A stretch of 64,000 nt of DNA from Aquila chrysaetos chrysaetos (GCF_900496995.4 NC_044008.1:7697276-7761275), one strand, 5' to 3'. Counted from the stretch's first letter, positions 27,501 to 37,998 are shown. Program-made: numbers and translations. Notes: generated by a model not told the origin, from the letters alone.

Positions 27501-30500
27501 GCGCTCAAAGAGTTGCGGTCAATGGCTCAATGTCTGAGTGGAGACCAGTGATGAGTGGCGTTCCTCAGCGGTCGGTATTGGGACCGGTGCTGTTTAACAT
27601 CGTTGGCGACATGGACAGTGGGATTGAGTGCAACCTCAGCAAGTTTGCCGACGACACCAAGCTGTGTGCTGCGGTCGAAGCACTGGTGGAAAGGGATGCC
27701 ATCCAGAGAGACCTTGACAGGCTTGAGAGGTGGACCCATGCGAACCCCATGAAGTTCAACAAGGCCAAGTGCAAGGTCCTGCACATGGGTCAGGGGAATC
27801 CCAAGCACAAAGGCAGTCTGGGTGATGAGTGGATTAATAGCAGCCCTGAGAAGGAGGACTTGTGGGTGTTGGTTGACGAGAAACTCAACATGAGCCAGCA
27901 ATGTGCGTTTGCAGCGCAGAAAGCCAACTGTATCCTGGGCTGCATCAAAAGAATCATGGCCAGGTCGAGGGAGATGATTGTCCCCCTCCTCTGCTCTGGT
28001 GAGACCCCCCCTGCGTCCAGCTCTGCGTCCAGCTCTGGGGCCCCCAACATAAGAAGGACATGGACCTGTTGGAGCAAGTCCAGAGGAGGGCCACGAAGAT
28101 GACCAGGGGGCTGGAGCACCTCTCCTATGAAGACAGGCTGAGAGAGTTGGGGGTTGTTCAGTCTGGAGAAGAGAAGGCTCCAGGGAGACCTTATAGCAGC
28201 CTGCCAGTACTTAAAGGGGGGGGGCTATAGGAAAGCTGGAGAGGGACTTTTTACAAGGGCATGTAGTGATAGGACAAGGTGTAATGGCTTTAAACTGAAA
28301 GAGGGGAGATTTAGATTAGATGCAAGGAAGAAGTTCTTCACTGTGAGGGTGGTGAGGCACTGGCACAGGTTGCCCAGAGAAGCTGTGGCTGCCCCATCCC
28401 TGGCAGTGTTCAAGGCCAGGTCGGATGGGGCTTTGAGCAACCTGCTCTGGTGGAAGGTGTCCCTGCCCATGGCAGGGGGGTTGGAACTAGATGATCTTTG
28501 AAGGTCTCTTCCAACCCAAACCATTCTATGAGTCTATGATTCTCAGCAAAAACTATACCTACATCAAACTGTAACTTTCAAAACTCAAGATATTTTTGTC
28601 ACTGTCATCTTGTACTGCAAGTGGTTCTGAAAGAGAAAATTGTGAAGGTCAGCATGGGGAAAATAGAGGAGCCATGTGCATGATTCCTTATCGGATCAAA
28701 GGTTTCCTAAATCACATGGAACGTTGTTGTGACTGTTCTGTGAATAATTTGAATCAGGCATCTGTGTAGCTAAATTGATGGGGTAAGCATGCACTTCTCA
28801 AATAAGTGACCCCCAGTCTTTGCTGGCATATAAGAACCTATATTGAACAAGTAACACAGGCAACAACACGCTTTGCAAATTAAAACCCTAAACCCCAAGT
28901 CAGCAGGGAGAGCAGTGGTCACGAACAATGTCAGAGGGTCACGCAAGCAACATGAGTTATGAGCTGGGGACTTTGACTACCCTAAGCTAACATATAGGGA
29001 CATTTAAGCTGTATTAGTTGAGGCATCTTAGCAGTGCTCTAAAATGCCATTTTAAAGCACTTGCCTATCTTTATGTCACCACACAAAGCACTAAGATTAT
29101 AACTGCAGGAAAACTAGATCACCCTCAAATTAGACCCACTACTCCCAAACTAAGCATGGAAGTACACGGGTTGATTGACACCCCTGCCTACGACAAGACA
29201 CAGAAAGTTAATAAGCATCACAAACACTAATGTAAGAAAAGCTATTTGCAGAATCAAAACCTGGATCAGACCCTGGGACCACTCAGGATTTGGGGCGTTA
29301 TTCCTCTAGAAGCTGAATCAGCCTAGGTAGCCCAGTCACCACCACCACCACAAAATAACTCTTTTGAAGGGCTTGGTGAAACAGTTTCAAAACACCCAAC
29401 AGGAGCAGATCCAGAAGCCTAAGTTACACACTGTCATGCCGCACCGCAACAGCTAAATCACTCAGGAAAGGACAAGTGAGCAACTCCTCAATAAACTCCT
29501 CTATTTATGGGGTCATATAATTAAAAAAATATTAATAGATATGCAACAACTTCCCCCTGTTCTTGGAAATATCCCAGGTCAAGATCATGCTTCATCCCCA
29601 AAGGGAAATGCTTTACAAAGTTATATCATTGGAGAACACAGATGCATAAAATAAACTTTTATGCAGTCTTAATTACAGAAGCTACTATTGCAACAATCAG
29701 ACTTGGGATATAATTCTATTAAAAGTAACAAGTAACTTCACGGACCTGTGTTAAGTCAACTTTTTCTCTGTGAATAAATTGCAAAGGATATTATTTCTGG
29801 GACAGAATAAATTCTTGAAATTAGTGAGTAACTTATGCATTGCTCCCCTGCTCCAAGAACACATTATTTATTTTTACCATGACATAGCGAAGTTATTAAT
29901 CTGCTGCCTTCTATTTCAACAATGCGAAATGCTGTAAAATGCACAGACACCTGCATTACAGTACATTTCAGTTCCACTTTATATCAGTCATAAACATCTC
30001 TGTTTTGGACATCTCTTCAAAACAAATGCTCCAAACACACTGTGCATAGCATTCGATTTTATGAAACTATAAAAGTTCTTCACTGTTAATTACACAGACA
30101 AATGTCTCATCACACATTTGATTACCAGGATAATATAATTAGTTTTCTACATTAACCTTTCAAACATAGAGCCTGAATTTCAAGTTGAAAGCATTGTAAA
30201 AACACTCAGTCTCGAGGTATATTATATTTCCGCTTTTTTGTGATGATAATAAAATATTAAGACTGAAAAAAACCAATGTGGTGTATGCAGAAGTTTTTTT
30301 TACAGACAAGCTAGGTTTAACCAGCATTGTCCACAAGATATGGGTGTACAGTCCCCTCATGGGCTTTTATTTCCAAGTCTGGGCTAGCAGCCCTGTGACA
30401 GAAGGTTTACGCTGATAACTGGTAAAAGCTGAAGTCAAGTCTGTCTTAAATCTTGAGGTTTAAACCTCAAATATTTGAGGTTTAAGCACTTCACCCCGGG

Positions 30501-33500
30501 CTCCCTCCTTTTCAGGTCAAGCAGTCTCTCCTGGTATCAGATAACTAAGCCCTTCCCTTCAAAACAAAAGAGATGCCAGTCCTCATCTGCAAAACACAGT
30601 AAGGATATTCCACCCGCCGCCCGGAATTTTGTAAAGGCTGTGTTTACTATGTCCTTTGTCTAGAAAGACATGACTTCTTGCTTATCATCTTATCAGAACA
30701 AAGGATTGGAGGAGAGGACAAGCCACCACATCTCCCATTCCAACACTGCATCAGACGAGCAAACTTCCCAAGCTTACCACGCTCCATTGAAAAAGCAGTT
30801 GGACTTTGCACCATTGCAACCATCAGAGGTCACATCCAGTACCATGTTTCTCTAATTGTGCTGAAGCTTCCTCCAATTTTCAACCTACATTTACACAAAG
30901 CCTTGTTTTTTGCCCATCTGTGCTGGTGCAAAAAAGACCATCTAGGCTGAACAGGTCTTTCCTGATTTTTGATCCTTAATTTATCTGCATGTTAAACAAA
31001 CTGGATTCTTCCTATTTACTCTAAAAGCTCCCCTCCTCTCGACAGTGCATCTCTTCAGTTTAAGTTCATCATTCTCGACTATACAACCAAAACATATGCA
31101 CATCTCTGATAAGCTTCACTTGTTTATATACATTTCACCTTTTCTAAAGGTTAATAGTTTCAATGACGTATCTTAGCATTCATTCACATACTAAAGGCTG
31201 CATCACATTGAGGTTTCAACAGCTGATCCCATGGATCAGTTAAATTGGAGAACTAACCTAAACTGGAGAACAAACTTGATTCTAAACCAACAAGCTGGGA
31301 GTGAACATCCTTCTAGGATTAATTTTGGCATAAATCAAGTGAAGCAGCAATTACACCCCGAAGCTCCTTATTAGTGGACAGGACACTGAGCTGGGAAAAG
31401 CGTTGTGATCGCACCATCCCTGAAGCACAATGAAAAATTACTCCATGCAATGTGAATTTTTTTAAAGGAAAGCTAGAATACCGAACGCCACTCATCCCAG
31501 ATCCCTGCTGAAAGGTGGGAGCTCAGATTTTGAGTCCTTTCAGCTGCGTTCAGTCCCTGACACTGCTTTCCCTACATCTCAGATCAGTGCCTCTGTCACT
31601 AGAAATCTGGATAGAAGTGGACACCAAAGTAACCTATTGAAAATAAAGTGGAGAAGGTCATGTGAGGTCTGAGTAACTGACCAAATTGAACCCAACCCCC
31701 AGGAAAAAAAAAAACAAAAACAAAACAAACCCAAAACCTAGTCTACAAATCTTGCATGGTCATACGTCATTCGGTCTTGTCAAAACTGACATGCTTGGAG
31801 GAAATCTGAAAGTTGAACACTCAGGACATCATCAGGAAATAGCACCTTTTTCTTTTCATAGCAATCGAAGGAAGGCTCCCAGGACCACAACTTTGTGTTT
31901 CAGTACCTGATAAGGAAGATCCTTGATAGGACTCACATTCTTAAAGGTCAAATTCTGACCAGCTCTTGAAATAGTTGAACTTTAGGCACTTAAATGCCAG
32001 AGCACATTCAGTCACAATGAAAAGCTGGGCACACTCAAAAAAAACCCCCAAAACAAACCCAAAGACAACAAAGCCAAACCAAAATCAAAATCAATTGGTC
32101 TGACCCACAGCACAGATGTCAAAACACAGACACCTGCACATTCTTAGAAGCACCCTGGCTTAAGCAACTAGATGATTAACTCCTGCCAAAGCTTTATCAC
32201 GATTTAGGGTTGGAAGAGAAAGCATTCAAAATAAACCTCTAGTGGAACTCACTCCATCCACTTTATCAGACTTCACCAAAAGTGCTTACAGAACACAAAA
32301 CCCAAACACAAAGCACAGCAGCCACCTTTGCTTCTCCCTGGAAATGGGTGTAGGGAAGAAATAATTGCTCAAAATCCTAATTGCAAGAAGCTCAGAAGGC
32401 AATTTAATGTAGCTCTCACCCCCATGTAAATATTCCAACCATCAGAAGATTCCACACTGCCCAAGACATCCTCCTGTTCTCTCCCATTTGCTGCTGACCT
32501 CCAGAAGAGGACCTGGCACTATGAATTAAGGAGACAAAGGCATTTTGCATGCAGATTGACTTCAGGTGCTGGCTGATTCACACAGTCAGGACCAATGCTT
32601 CTTGCTGGCTCCAGGGGGCAACACGCACAGACTACAGAAACCTTAAACCATCCTACAAAAATGTTTAGGCTCCTGGTGCAGTGAAGGACAAGCAGACACC
32701 CCCAAATTTCTTGCTCCAAAGGCACCTGCCTTCTCCAACACCTGAGCAAGGTGTCCAAGAGCTTGCTTTATACAGCAAGAGTCATTATGATAACTCAAAA
32801 ATCTGGCCCTTGCTCCTCTGAATTTGGCCTGCCAAATTTTTCCCAAGAGATGTTTTACCCAGGTGAGGTCGTAGATGTGACAGGAGGGGGCTGGAAGCAG
32901 GAAAGGAAGAAGCACTCTGCAGCTGAGGAGTTATACGGGACAAAAAGCACACAGACAGGAAAGGTAAAGGTTCCCTGATAACCAGTCCTATCATGCTGTA
33001 GTATATATCATGCTGCTGACTCTATATTACTTCTCTGTTTTCTTTACACATTTTTAACTGTTGATTTAATTTAATTTTGCCATGGCAGGATTAGCAGGCA
33101 AGCTACAGAGGTGAAAGGACATTACATTAAGACAGCACATTAATCCTCTATCCCACCCAAGGCAGAAGCAAAACCAAACAAATAGCAGCTTCCTGGAAAT
33201 TGAATTTCTGTTATCCAGATGTCAAAGATGTAATACCCCAATTACACAAACTATTGCCAGTGAAGCATGCCAGCGAATATGCAATGTAAATGGGGTGAGC
33301 ACAGAGCTGCAAAACTGCAGAGTCAGCATCTGGCTCTCTGAGTGAGTGATAATTAGCACTGTGTGTAGACACTAATAAACATTTATGTCTGAAATTACAA
33401 CTTTTAGCAGTGTTAATAAAGGATATATTGGCAATTCGTAGAATAAAAGGGTCTTGAAAAGAACGTCATATTAAACAATGGCAGGCGCTTCCTGTGCTTG

Positions 33501-36500
33501 CACAGAGATTTTTTTCCTCCCTAATTGCAAATGGCCACGCTATGTTGCTCGGAAATTAATCAACACAAGCACATACCTAAAAAAACTGGTTGTGTTTCTT
33601 TGGTCTCCCCATTAACATCATTGCTGTAGTCAGAGATCTTATATATCTCATGATGGTAATCTGGAATGAAAAACGATAAAAAAAATTAGAACTCAAGTGA
33701 TCTGGAAAAAATGAACACTGAACACATTGCTACAGTTTTACTACATAATTTATCAATATATCTGCAGTTTATTTCATGTACATCAAATTAACCACAGAAA
33801 ATGTGCTCTGTATCAGCACCTCCTAAAAAAACTTTGCTCACACTGGAGAAGCTCAGCTCAAATATTTCACAGATTTTAGGGAATAGCTACGCCTGCCCTA
33901 AATTACTGTGTTCATTTTCACAGCAAATTATCCCACCAGATGCCAATTATCTGGCTTCTTGCTTTACAGATGGAAAGCAGATTTATAATGAAATCTTTAC
34001 CTTCCCAGAGACCAAGGGAAACTTTCAAACTTCACCTCAATCAGAAAATCAGCAACTTACATTAGGGCTGCATTGTTCAGCTATACTGACTCATATTGGT
34101 GTCACTGGCCTCTGAATTCTGAAGAAAGGAAGATCAGGGACACCTTAGGATATTCACCTACAGAAACTAATGTCTGTGATGACCCCTAGAATAAACACTA
34201 GCATCTCGTATTCAGAGATGTTACAAGATTAAAAAAAAAAAAAATCACCATTGAATTTCTATTTCAAATAAAAGAATATTTTGTTGTGAAGGTCTCTGCT
34301 GTAATCCCACGCAGGTGTTCAGTAAAACCAGAGCTTTGTTTACATGTGTGTACAGAGGGAATAGTAAGTCCAAGAAAAAAAACACCAAACATCTAAAGGC
34401 AGCTCTCCTGGATGCTATTTCTGACTCTGCTACTGGCACACACTTTGTCCTTCGGCAAATCACTCAAGACCAAACAATATATTCAGTGTCTTGAAACAGA
34501 CACGTCCCCACCTAACTCTTTTAATGCCCTCCCAGTTCCCAACACTCTCAGCCACTCTGTCCGTAAACTGGTTTTTACATTTACCTGTCTGTTTGTAAAC
34601 TGGTTTTTATGTTTACCTGGCTCAGAAAAAGTGAGGTAGAGATTAACGCGTGGAAGAGGACTTTGGGGGATTCACTTAAAAGGAACAACAGAAACGGAGG
34701 ACAGCATAAGCAGCTCCTCCTCCCGCAAGCAGCACACCTGCACCTCTGACAAAACAGCTACAGGATTGGAAAAGTCTCCTGGAAGCCAAACTTTTTTGTT
34801 ATATGCTGTTTATTTGTACAGCACGACTGTCTTGAGGGCGCAAGAGGAGGTACAACCCAATAAGTAAACTAGAATTGAGCCTAACACAGCGACGCAAAAG
34901 AAAGAAAAGGGCCTGGAAAGAAAACGAGGGGAAAAAAACCACAACAGGGAGTTGGAGAGGTCAGCGACAAGGTGCTACACAAAGGGTTCCTCTACCTAGC
35001 GAGCACGCCCAGCAAGTGAAACGGGTAAAGGTGAAGTTTGAGATATGACATCAAGGAAGTAAAGGCTCCTTTCATAACGCTAAAACTACGGGATTTATGC
35101 TGACTGCCTTCCATGGTCATTAGCTGTCCCGTAGAGGAGGGGGAGTGATGGAGCAGCTTGGTGGGCACCTGGTGGCCAGCCAAGGTCAGCCCACCACTCT
35201 CTGCCTTTTCATCCTCTCAAGGGCATCCAAGATCTGCTGGGAGCGAGTATGTGAACACTAGGAATTAAATGACTTACAGACTCATGGTCCTTAGATATAT
35301 AGATTACATGTGGTTTCTTCTCTAGCGCTTCCCTCCGTACATCCAGCTGGTCACAATATTCTTCTGATCTACAGCTGCTGCCTTAAAGTCACCACATTTC
35401 ACCCCAGAGGCGGCTACATTTTAGTGCAGGAATGGATTTCCTCTCGATCTGGTCATTATCGATCATCTCGATAAGGTGCTCTGAAGTTTTTGGGGGGACA
35501 GAATAAGCACTGTACAGGCACACATCGTTAACAGATGGTGTGTTACCAACAAATTGACACAGCCTACCCTTTTCTCTTTGGTTTCCTTCTTCTGCCTCAG
35601 ATGTCACAGTCCAGGCGCTGTGAAATCCATATCAATTTCACAACAGTAAACATTAAACTGTGACATTATGGAATGACTCCTGCAAGAGGCAAAGGCCAAT
35701 TACAAGAGACAACTATTTATACATAATTATCTTTCTAATCAACTGTGATAGAAAAAGAGTATGCGAGTGCAGACTCACATGCAAAATATGATTTTTATCT
35801 CCTCCATTCTCAAAGTACAAAGACATAATTTTCTCTCTAGGATGTGTTTCTAGGTTAGCTTTCTATTTGACTTTCCATGTCCAAAACGAGACCCCAGATA
35901 AAATAAGAATTACTAATGATGAACCATCATAACTGATTTTACCTATTAAAACAAGGCTAAATAGATTGACTTGTACACCGAGGTATATCTAAACCTGTAA
36001 CGAGTGGCAACTGAGAACTGGCAAAATAGTCATCTATTTCTGATAGCACACATACTCTCTTTACAGCTCCACTAGGACAGAAATAAAACCATGCCTTCAA
36101 TTTCAGTTTTGCTTTTCCACGTTTCACTTTCACCCCCCCAAGCTCCAGCCCAGTCCTGCACTAACTCTGCCTCCGAGTTGGGAGCATGTTCGATATCAAA
36201 CCCCCACAAACCAAACCTGTTCTCCGTAGAAATTAAACCCTTGATAGGTTTGCTGATGCATACGGACCTCCAATACGTTTCAGACAAGTCTGACGGGTCA
36301 CTGCCCCTCTAGTTTTTAACAGAGAGTATGTGCGATGCTCCAGACGCCCTTACGACGATACAGCAGTCGTTATTTACTACTACTACCAAGTGAGTTTATG
36401 TCCATCTTTAAATTTCTTTGCACTGAACATGCTTTTGCCGTGCGCCTGCGAAGAGATCGCTCTTCAGACAGCAAGTCTTGACACTCGCGTGTGTGTCCCC

Positions 36501-37632
36501 TTTCCCAAGTGTGACATTACACCCAAGCAGTCACCTGCCTTGAACTTGGCATGCAGGACACACACGGCGTTTCATGGAGATATTCCCGTCCAATACTTGG
36601 AAACACAAAAGGAAAAAAGATCTCAAGTCAAATCCATCAGGGCAAAAAGATCTTATCAGCCGGAGAAGGGATAAAGCCCCAACCAAAATAAATCCCTACG
36701 GCTGGGAAGTCCACCTGTTAAAATGCCTACCAGCGCCTTATCTTTTCATTATTTATTATTTTTAAAAAAACCCCAACAACAAGACTGAAACACAGAGCTG
36801 TGCTTCTTTCCCGACATGAATCCAAATTATTTCCCCCTGTGATCTCTTTTAAAATACCTTCTTTTCCAAAAGCAAACACACCCCGAGCGAACAAGTTACA
36901 CGCCAGCAGCTCTCCCCTGCTCACGTACAATTAATCAGCTGTGTGGATTTTTAATAAAGCAACCTCTATTCGGCTTTTCTTTGAAACACGCGGACGTTCG
37001 CAGTCAAGGGGAGGAAAAAAACACCCAAAACACAATAAATCCACAGGAGTTGAATACTAAGAAGGTCCGTCGCTGCCCAAGTGTCATTATTTTTCGCTCG
37101 CTTCCCGATTTTACCTTTCCTCCCCCCCCCCCCCCCAGCAGGATTTACCACGAAACACGATCCAACTTTATTTTGTGCAAGATCTGCCTGGGAAAAAGAA
37201 AAAAACAAAAAAAACCCCAAAAACCCCAAAACCACGTCCACCTTTTCGGCGATGGTTTAGGGGAGGTTTGTTTTTGCAACACCACGTACCACACACGCAA
37301 AAAAATAATTTTAGGGGGGGGAAAAAAAAAAAAAGAGGAAAGGGGGGGGTAAAAGAGAAAAAAATAAAAGGCGTGCGATGGTTTCGGGGAGTTCGACCAC
37401 AGGATTGCGGAGTTAAATAACAGCGGCGGGGAGGGAGAGGCGATCCCGGGGAGCGGGAGCCCAGGCGTTTCATAACGCCCCGCTCCCCCCCGGTGCAAAA
37501 GTCGGGGCTGCCCCCGGCGAAGGAACAAAGCCCGGGCCGCCCCCGCCGCCCCCCGCCCGCCGCCGCCTTACCTTCGTTGATCAGTTTAAAGCTTTGGGAT
37601 TTCCTGCTTCTCTTCCTCTGGGTGAACTCCAT
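3387..37632 (-). CDS. BEND7: BEND7, BEN domain-containing protein 7 (partial; 7 coding exons, last exon not in window)
   Basis: Coding exons on the minus strand are 37632-37572, 33660-33577, 22414-22115, 16147-16025, 13562-13297, 9119-8894 and 3506-3387 (1180 nt, 393 codons plus 1 nt). Every junction has GT donor and AG acceptor signals, and the frame stays open throughout. The protein has a basic N-terminus (RKRSRK, residues 6-11), a Cys cluster CCTCNC (162-167) followed by a helical stretch rich in Leu, Met and Lys, a basic nuclear-localisation-like run RKRNKKKK (212-219), and a C-terminal BEN domain (about 282-392, exons 6-7). BEN domains are known DNA- or protein-binding modules in chromatin and transcription regulators; the target of BEND7 is not well established. 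I recognised the gene from close similarity to mammalian BEND7 as remembered. The mammalian protein continues for roughly 20 residues after the last exon seen here, and I could not find that exon in 1-3386. Confidence 0.96.
5122..6390 (-). mobile_element. CR1 LINE copy, minus orientation, interrupted
   Basis: Minus-oriented CR1 with its 3' end at about 5122 (TCATAGAATCATAGACTGG on plus). The reverse strand encodes the ORF2 C-terminus ([33 protein letters not shown]). The element is continuous from 5122 to about 6001, is interrupted by an opposite-strand CR1 (6002-6280), and resumes at 6281 (CTTGCTGAGGGTGCACTCAA) to about 6390. Several frame breaks mean it is inactive. Confidence 0.9.
6002..6280 (+). 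mobile_element. Nested CR1 3' fragment, plus orientation
   Basis: Plus-oriented, heavily 5'-truncated CR1 starting CAGTATCTAAAGGGGGC and ending CCATTCTATGAGTCTATGA. It lies inside the minus-oriented CR1, whose sequence continues on both sides. It is therefore the younger of the two insertions. Confidence 0.88.
7581..8038 (-). mobile_element. Old CR1 copy, minus orientation
   Basis: Diverged CR1 3' region. The plus strand shows GCACAGGTTGAAAGGG near the 3' end and CACTGCACTCAAGCCAGTAT near 8000. The reverse strand retains scraps of the ORF2 tail ([19 protein letters not shown]). More diverged than the copies at 5 kb and 27 kb. Confidence 0.8.
8894..9119 (-). CDS. BEND7: BEND7 coding exon 6 (BEN domain, first part)
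   Basis: 226 nt, entering in phase 0 and leaving in phase 1. The acceptor is TTGGTAG|CCAGAA and the donor AAAAG|GTATGT. It encodes residues 279-353, with the BEN domain landmarks [30 protein letters not shown] and [20 protein letters not shown]. This is nearly identical to the mammalian protein as remembered, and it is the most conserved part of the gene in this window. Confidence 0.97.
9120..13296 (-). other. BEND7 intron 5
   Basis: Unique AT-rich intronic sequence. A 43-bp tandem duplication lies near its 5' end at 13052-13137. No repeat family or exon is otherwise recognised. Confidence 0.8.
13052..13137. repeat. 43-bp imperfect tandem duplication
   Basis: Two units (13052-13094 and 13095-13137) share AGTTGAAAA and CTTTGTAATCAGCACTC. 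The second has extra A residues. It lies in BEND7 intron 5, about 160 nt beyond the exon 5 donor. Confidence 0.85.
13297..13562 (-). CDS. BEND7: BEND7 coding exon 5 (basic NLS-like run)
   Basis: 266 nt, entering in phase 1 and leaving in phase 0. The acceptor is CATTCAG|TTGGGA and the donor TCAGAT|GTAAGT. It encodes residues 190-278, including the basic run SRKRNKKKK (211-219), which resembles a monopartite nuclear localisation signal, then a Ser/Glu/Lys-rich linker leading to [12 protein letters not shown] before the BEN domain. Confidence 0.95.
13563..16024 (-). other. BEND7 intron 4
   Basis: Unique intronic sequence. It contains a CTCF-like element at 13849-13862 (CCACTAGATGGTTG; the last core base is T instead of C) and a CR1 tail at 15901-15985. 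No exon is recognised. Confidence 0.8.
15901..15985 (-). mobile_element. CR1 3'-end fragment
   Basis: About 85 nt of minus-oriented CR1 3' end, starting TCATAGAATCATAGAATAG and followed by TTTGGGTTGGAAGGGACC. It lies 40 nt downstream of the BEND7 exon 4 donor. Confidence 0.85.
16025..16147 (-). CDS. BEND7: BEND7 coding exon 4 (Cys cluster and helix)
   Basis: 123 nt, phase 1-1. The acceptor is TCTCAG|GAGAAA and the donor AGCAG|GTACAA. It encodes residues 149-189. The motif [12 protein letters not shown] is followed by an amphipathic stretch ([19 protein letters not shown]) that looks like a short coiled coil or oligomerisation helix. The four clustered cysteines could bind metal, but this is inference only. 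A CR1 tail lies about 35 nt beyond the donor. Confidence 0.95.
16148..22114 (-). other. BEND7 intron 3
   Basis: Mostly AT-rich unique sequence, with a GC-richer patch at about 20130-20560, an A-run at about 18231-18247 and a C13 run at 21361-21373. Open frames in the GC-richer patch (about 149 codons on plus, 108 on minus) show no recognisable protein and no splice context. Confidence 0.8.
22115..22414 (-). CDS. BEND7: BEND7 coding exon 3
   Basis: 300 nt, phase 1-1. The acceptor is CATTAG|GAGATG and the donor CAATG|GTATGA. It encodes residues 49-148 plus one base. It contains the segment [20 protein letters not shown] and a low-complexity, Ser/Gln/Pro-rich half that is likely disordered. No known domain is visible. 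It is the largest exon of the gene in this window. Confidence 0.95.
24778..24873. repeat. G/T-rich low-complexity tract
   Basis: About 95 nt of nearly only G and T on the plus strand, with seven or more GG to GGGG runs and four GGT units, ending in a run of more than 10 T. Confidence 0.85.
25091..25118. repeat. Poly(A) run, 28 nt
   Basis: Uninterrupted A homopolymer in BEND7 intron 2. No retroelement body was recognised upstream of it. Confidence 0.9.
27007..27036. repeat. Perfect inverted repeat at CR1 5' junction
   Basis: Arms CCTAGAAGGGA (27007-27017) and TCCCTTCTAGG (27026-27036) are exact complements with an 8-nt loop. The right arm is the first recognisable CR1 sequence. Confidence 0.85.
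27026..28543 (+). mobile_element. CR1 LINE copy, 1.5 kb, with reverse transcriptase remnant
   Basis: Plus-oriented, so antisense to BEND7. It encodes the C-terminal half of ORF2: the reverse transcriptase region with the catalytic motif KFADDTKL (about 27639-27663), [13 protein letters not shown] upstream of it, and the tail [20 protein letters not shown]. Stops and shifts interrupt the frame before about 27530 and near 28100-28200, so it is not functional. The 3' end is CCATTCTATGAGTCTATGA at about 28542. A perfect 11-bp inverted repeat sits at its 5' edge. Confidence 0.92.
30453..30483. repeat. Overlapping perfect palindromes
   Basis: TTGAGGTTTAAACCTCAA (30453-30470) is a perfect 18-bp palindrome. 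Its right half is also the left half of a second perfect palindrome of 22 bp (30462-30483, centred on AT|AT). TTGAGGTTT therefore appears twice with its complement between. Confidence 0.9.
33577..33660 (-). CDS. BEND7: BEND7 coding exon 2
   Basis: 84 nt, with phase 1 introns on both sides. The acceptor is TTCATTCCAG|ATTACC and the donor TTTAG|GTATGT. It encodes residues 21-48 (starts [13 protein letters not shown], ends [10 protein letters not shown]). Because it is symmetric (1-1), it could be skipped without breaking the frame. Confidence 0.95.
   Translation of the reverse strand: MTIMRYIRSLTTAMMLMGRPKKHNQFF
34562..34618. repeat. Short tandem duplication (32-bp unit)
   Basis: GTAAACTGGTTTTTACATTT recurs 32 nt later as GTAAACTGGTTTTTATGTTT, each followed by ACCTG. 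Local duplication in BEND7 intron 1. Confidence 0.85.
37122..37136. repeat. C15 homopolymer
   Basis: Fifteen C on plus, G15 on the BEND7 sense strand, in intron 1. Confidence 0.9.
37313..37349. repeat. 37-nt purine-only tract
   Basis: Eight G, thirteen A, GAGGAAA and eight G follow one another without a pyrimidine. The arrangement is mirror-like, and it lies in BEND7 intron 1 within 300 nt of exon 1. Confidence 0.85.
37572..37632 (-). CDS. BEND7: BEND7 coding exon 1
   Basis: The start ATG is at 37632-37630 in a strong Kozak context (A at -3, G at +4). It encodes residues 1-20, beginning [12 protein letters not shown] and ending KLINE, plus the first base of codon 21. The donor is GAAG|GTAAGG. 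The frame stays open upstream of this ATG, but only a TTG lies there as a near-cognate start, so the ATG is preferred. The exon sits inside the CpG island. Confidence 0.95.
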
Positions 37633-37880
37633 GGTGCGGGCAGGAAGGAGCGGGGCGGCCGGGCGGCCACCCGGCGGTGGCGGTGGCAGGACCAAGGTCC
37701 GTCTCTTTAATCAGCAAAACACGCGGGGGTTGGGAGACGGCGGCGAATAAAGGGATCCGGGACAAGTTGGCTCCGTTCTTCCCCCCCCACCCCCCCGCCC
37801 TGCCCCTTACCTCACGCCCCAAACTTTGAGGGAAAGCGGGGTGCGGCGGGGGGAGCCCCGCGGGGGCGATGCCGGGCAGC

Positions 37881-37904
37881 GCCGCCGCCGCCGCCGCCGC
37901 CGCC
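37881..37904. repeat. (GCC)8 trinucleotide repeat
   Basis: Eight perfect GCC units lie in the BEND7 CpG island, reading GGC on the BEND7 sense strand, about 250 nt upstream of the ATG. They could lie in the 5' UTR or the core promoter. Confidence 0.9.
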
Positions 37905-37984
37905 TTCCCCCCCGCCGGCTGCGCGGCCGCGGCCCGGCGGCGAAGGGCGGCCCGCAATGGCTCGCCGCCGGCTCCGGGACCCCG

Positions 37985-37998
37985 GTGCCACCTGCTGG
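37985..37998 (-). promoter_or_regulatory. CTCF consensus motif in BEND7 promoter
   Basis: On the minus strand it reads CCAGCAGGTGGCAC, matching all 14 positions of the core CCASYAGRKGGCRS. It lies about 350 nt upstream of the BEND7 ATG. Confidence 0.65.

Larger units (their letters stand above)
22415..33576 (-). other. BEND7 intron 2 (11 kb)
   Basis: Largest BEND7 intron in the window. It contains a long CR1 copy (about 27026-28543), a G/T-rich tract (24778-24873), an A28 run (25091-25118) and a double palindrome (30453-30483). The stretch at about 23640-23940 is GC-richer but carries no recognisable gene. Confidence 0.8.
33661..37571 (-). other. BEND7 intron 1
   Basis: Begins in the CpG island. 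It has a C15 run (37122-37136), a purine-only mirror-like tract (37313-37349) and a local direct duplication at 34562-34618. No exon is recognised. Confidence 0.8.

Noticed and set aside
27530..28102. 190-codon open frame with a reverse transcriptase motif as a host gene
   Set aside because: It is the ORF2 remnant of the CR1 copy at 27026-28543, broken on both sides.
32600..32620. CTCF-like CTCCAGGGGGCAAC in BEND7 intron 2
   Set aside because: At least two core mismatches, so too weak to list as a site.
37633..37695. In-frame 21-residue N-terminal extension of BEND7 (Pro/Ala-rich)
   Set aside because: The extension would start at TTG, not ATG, and the downstream ATG has a strong Kozak context and matches the known N-terminus.
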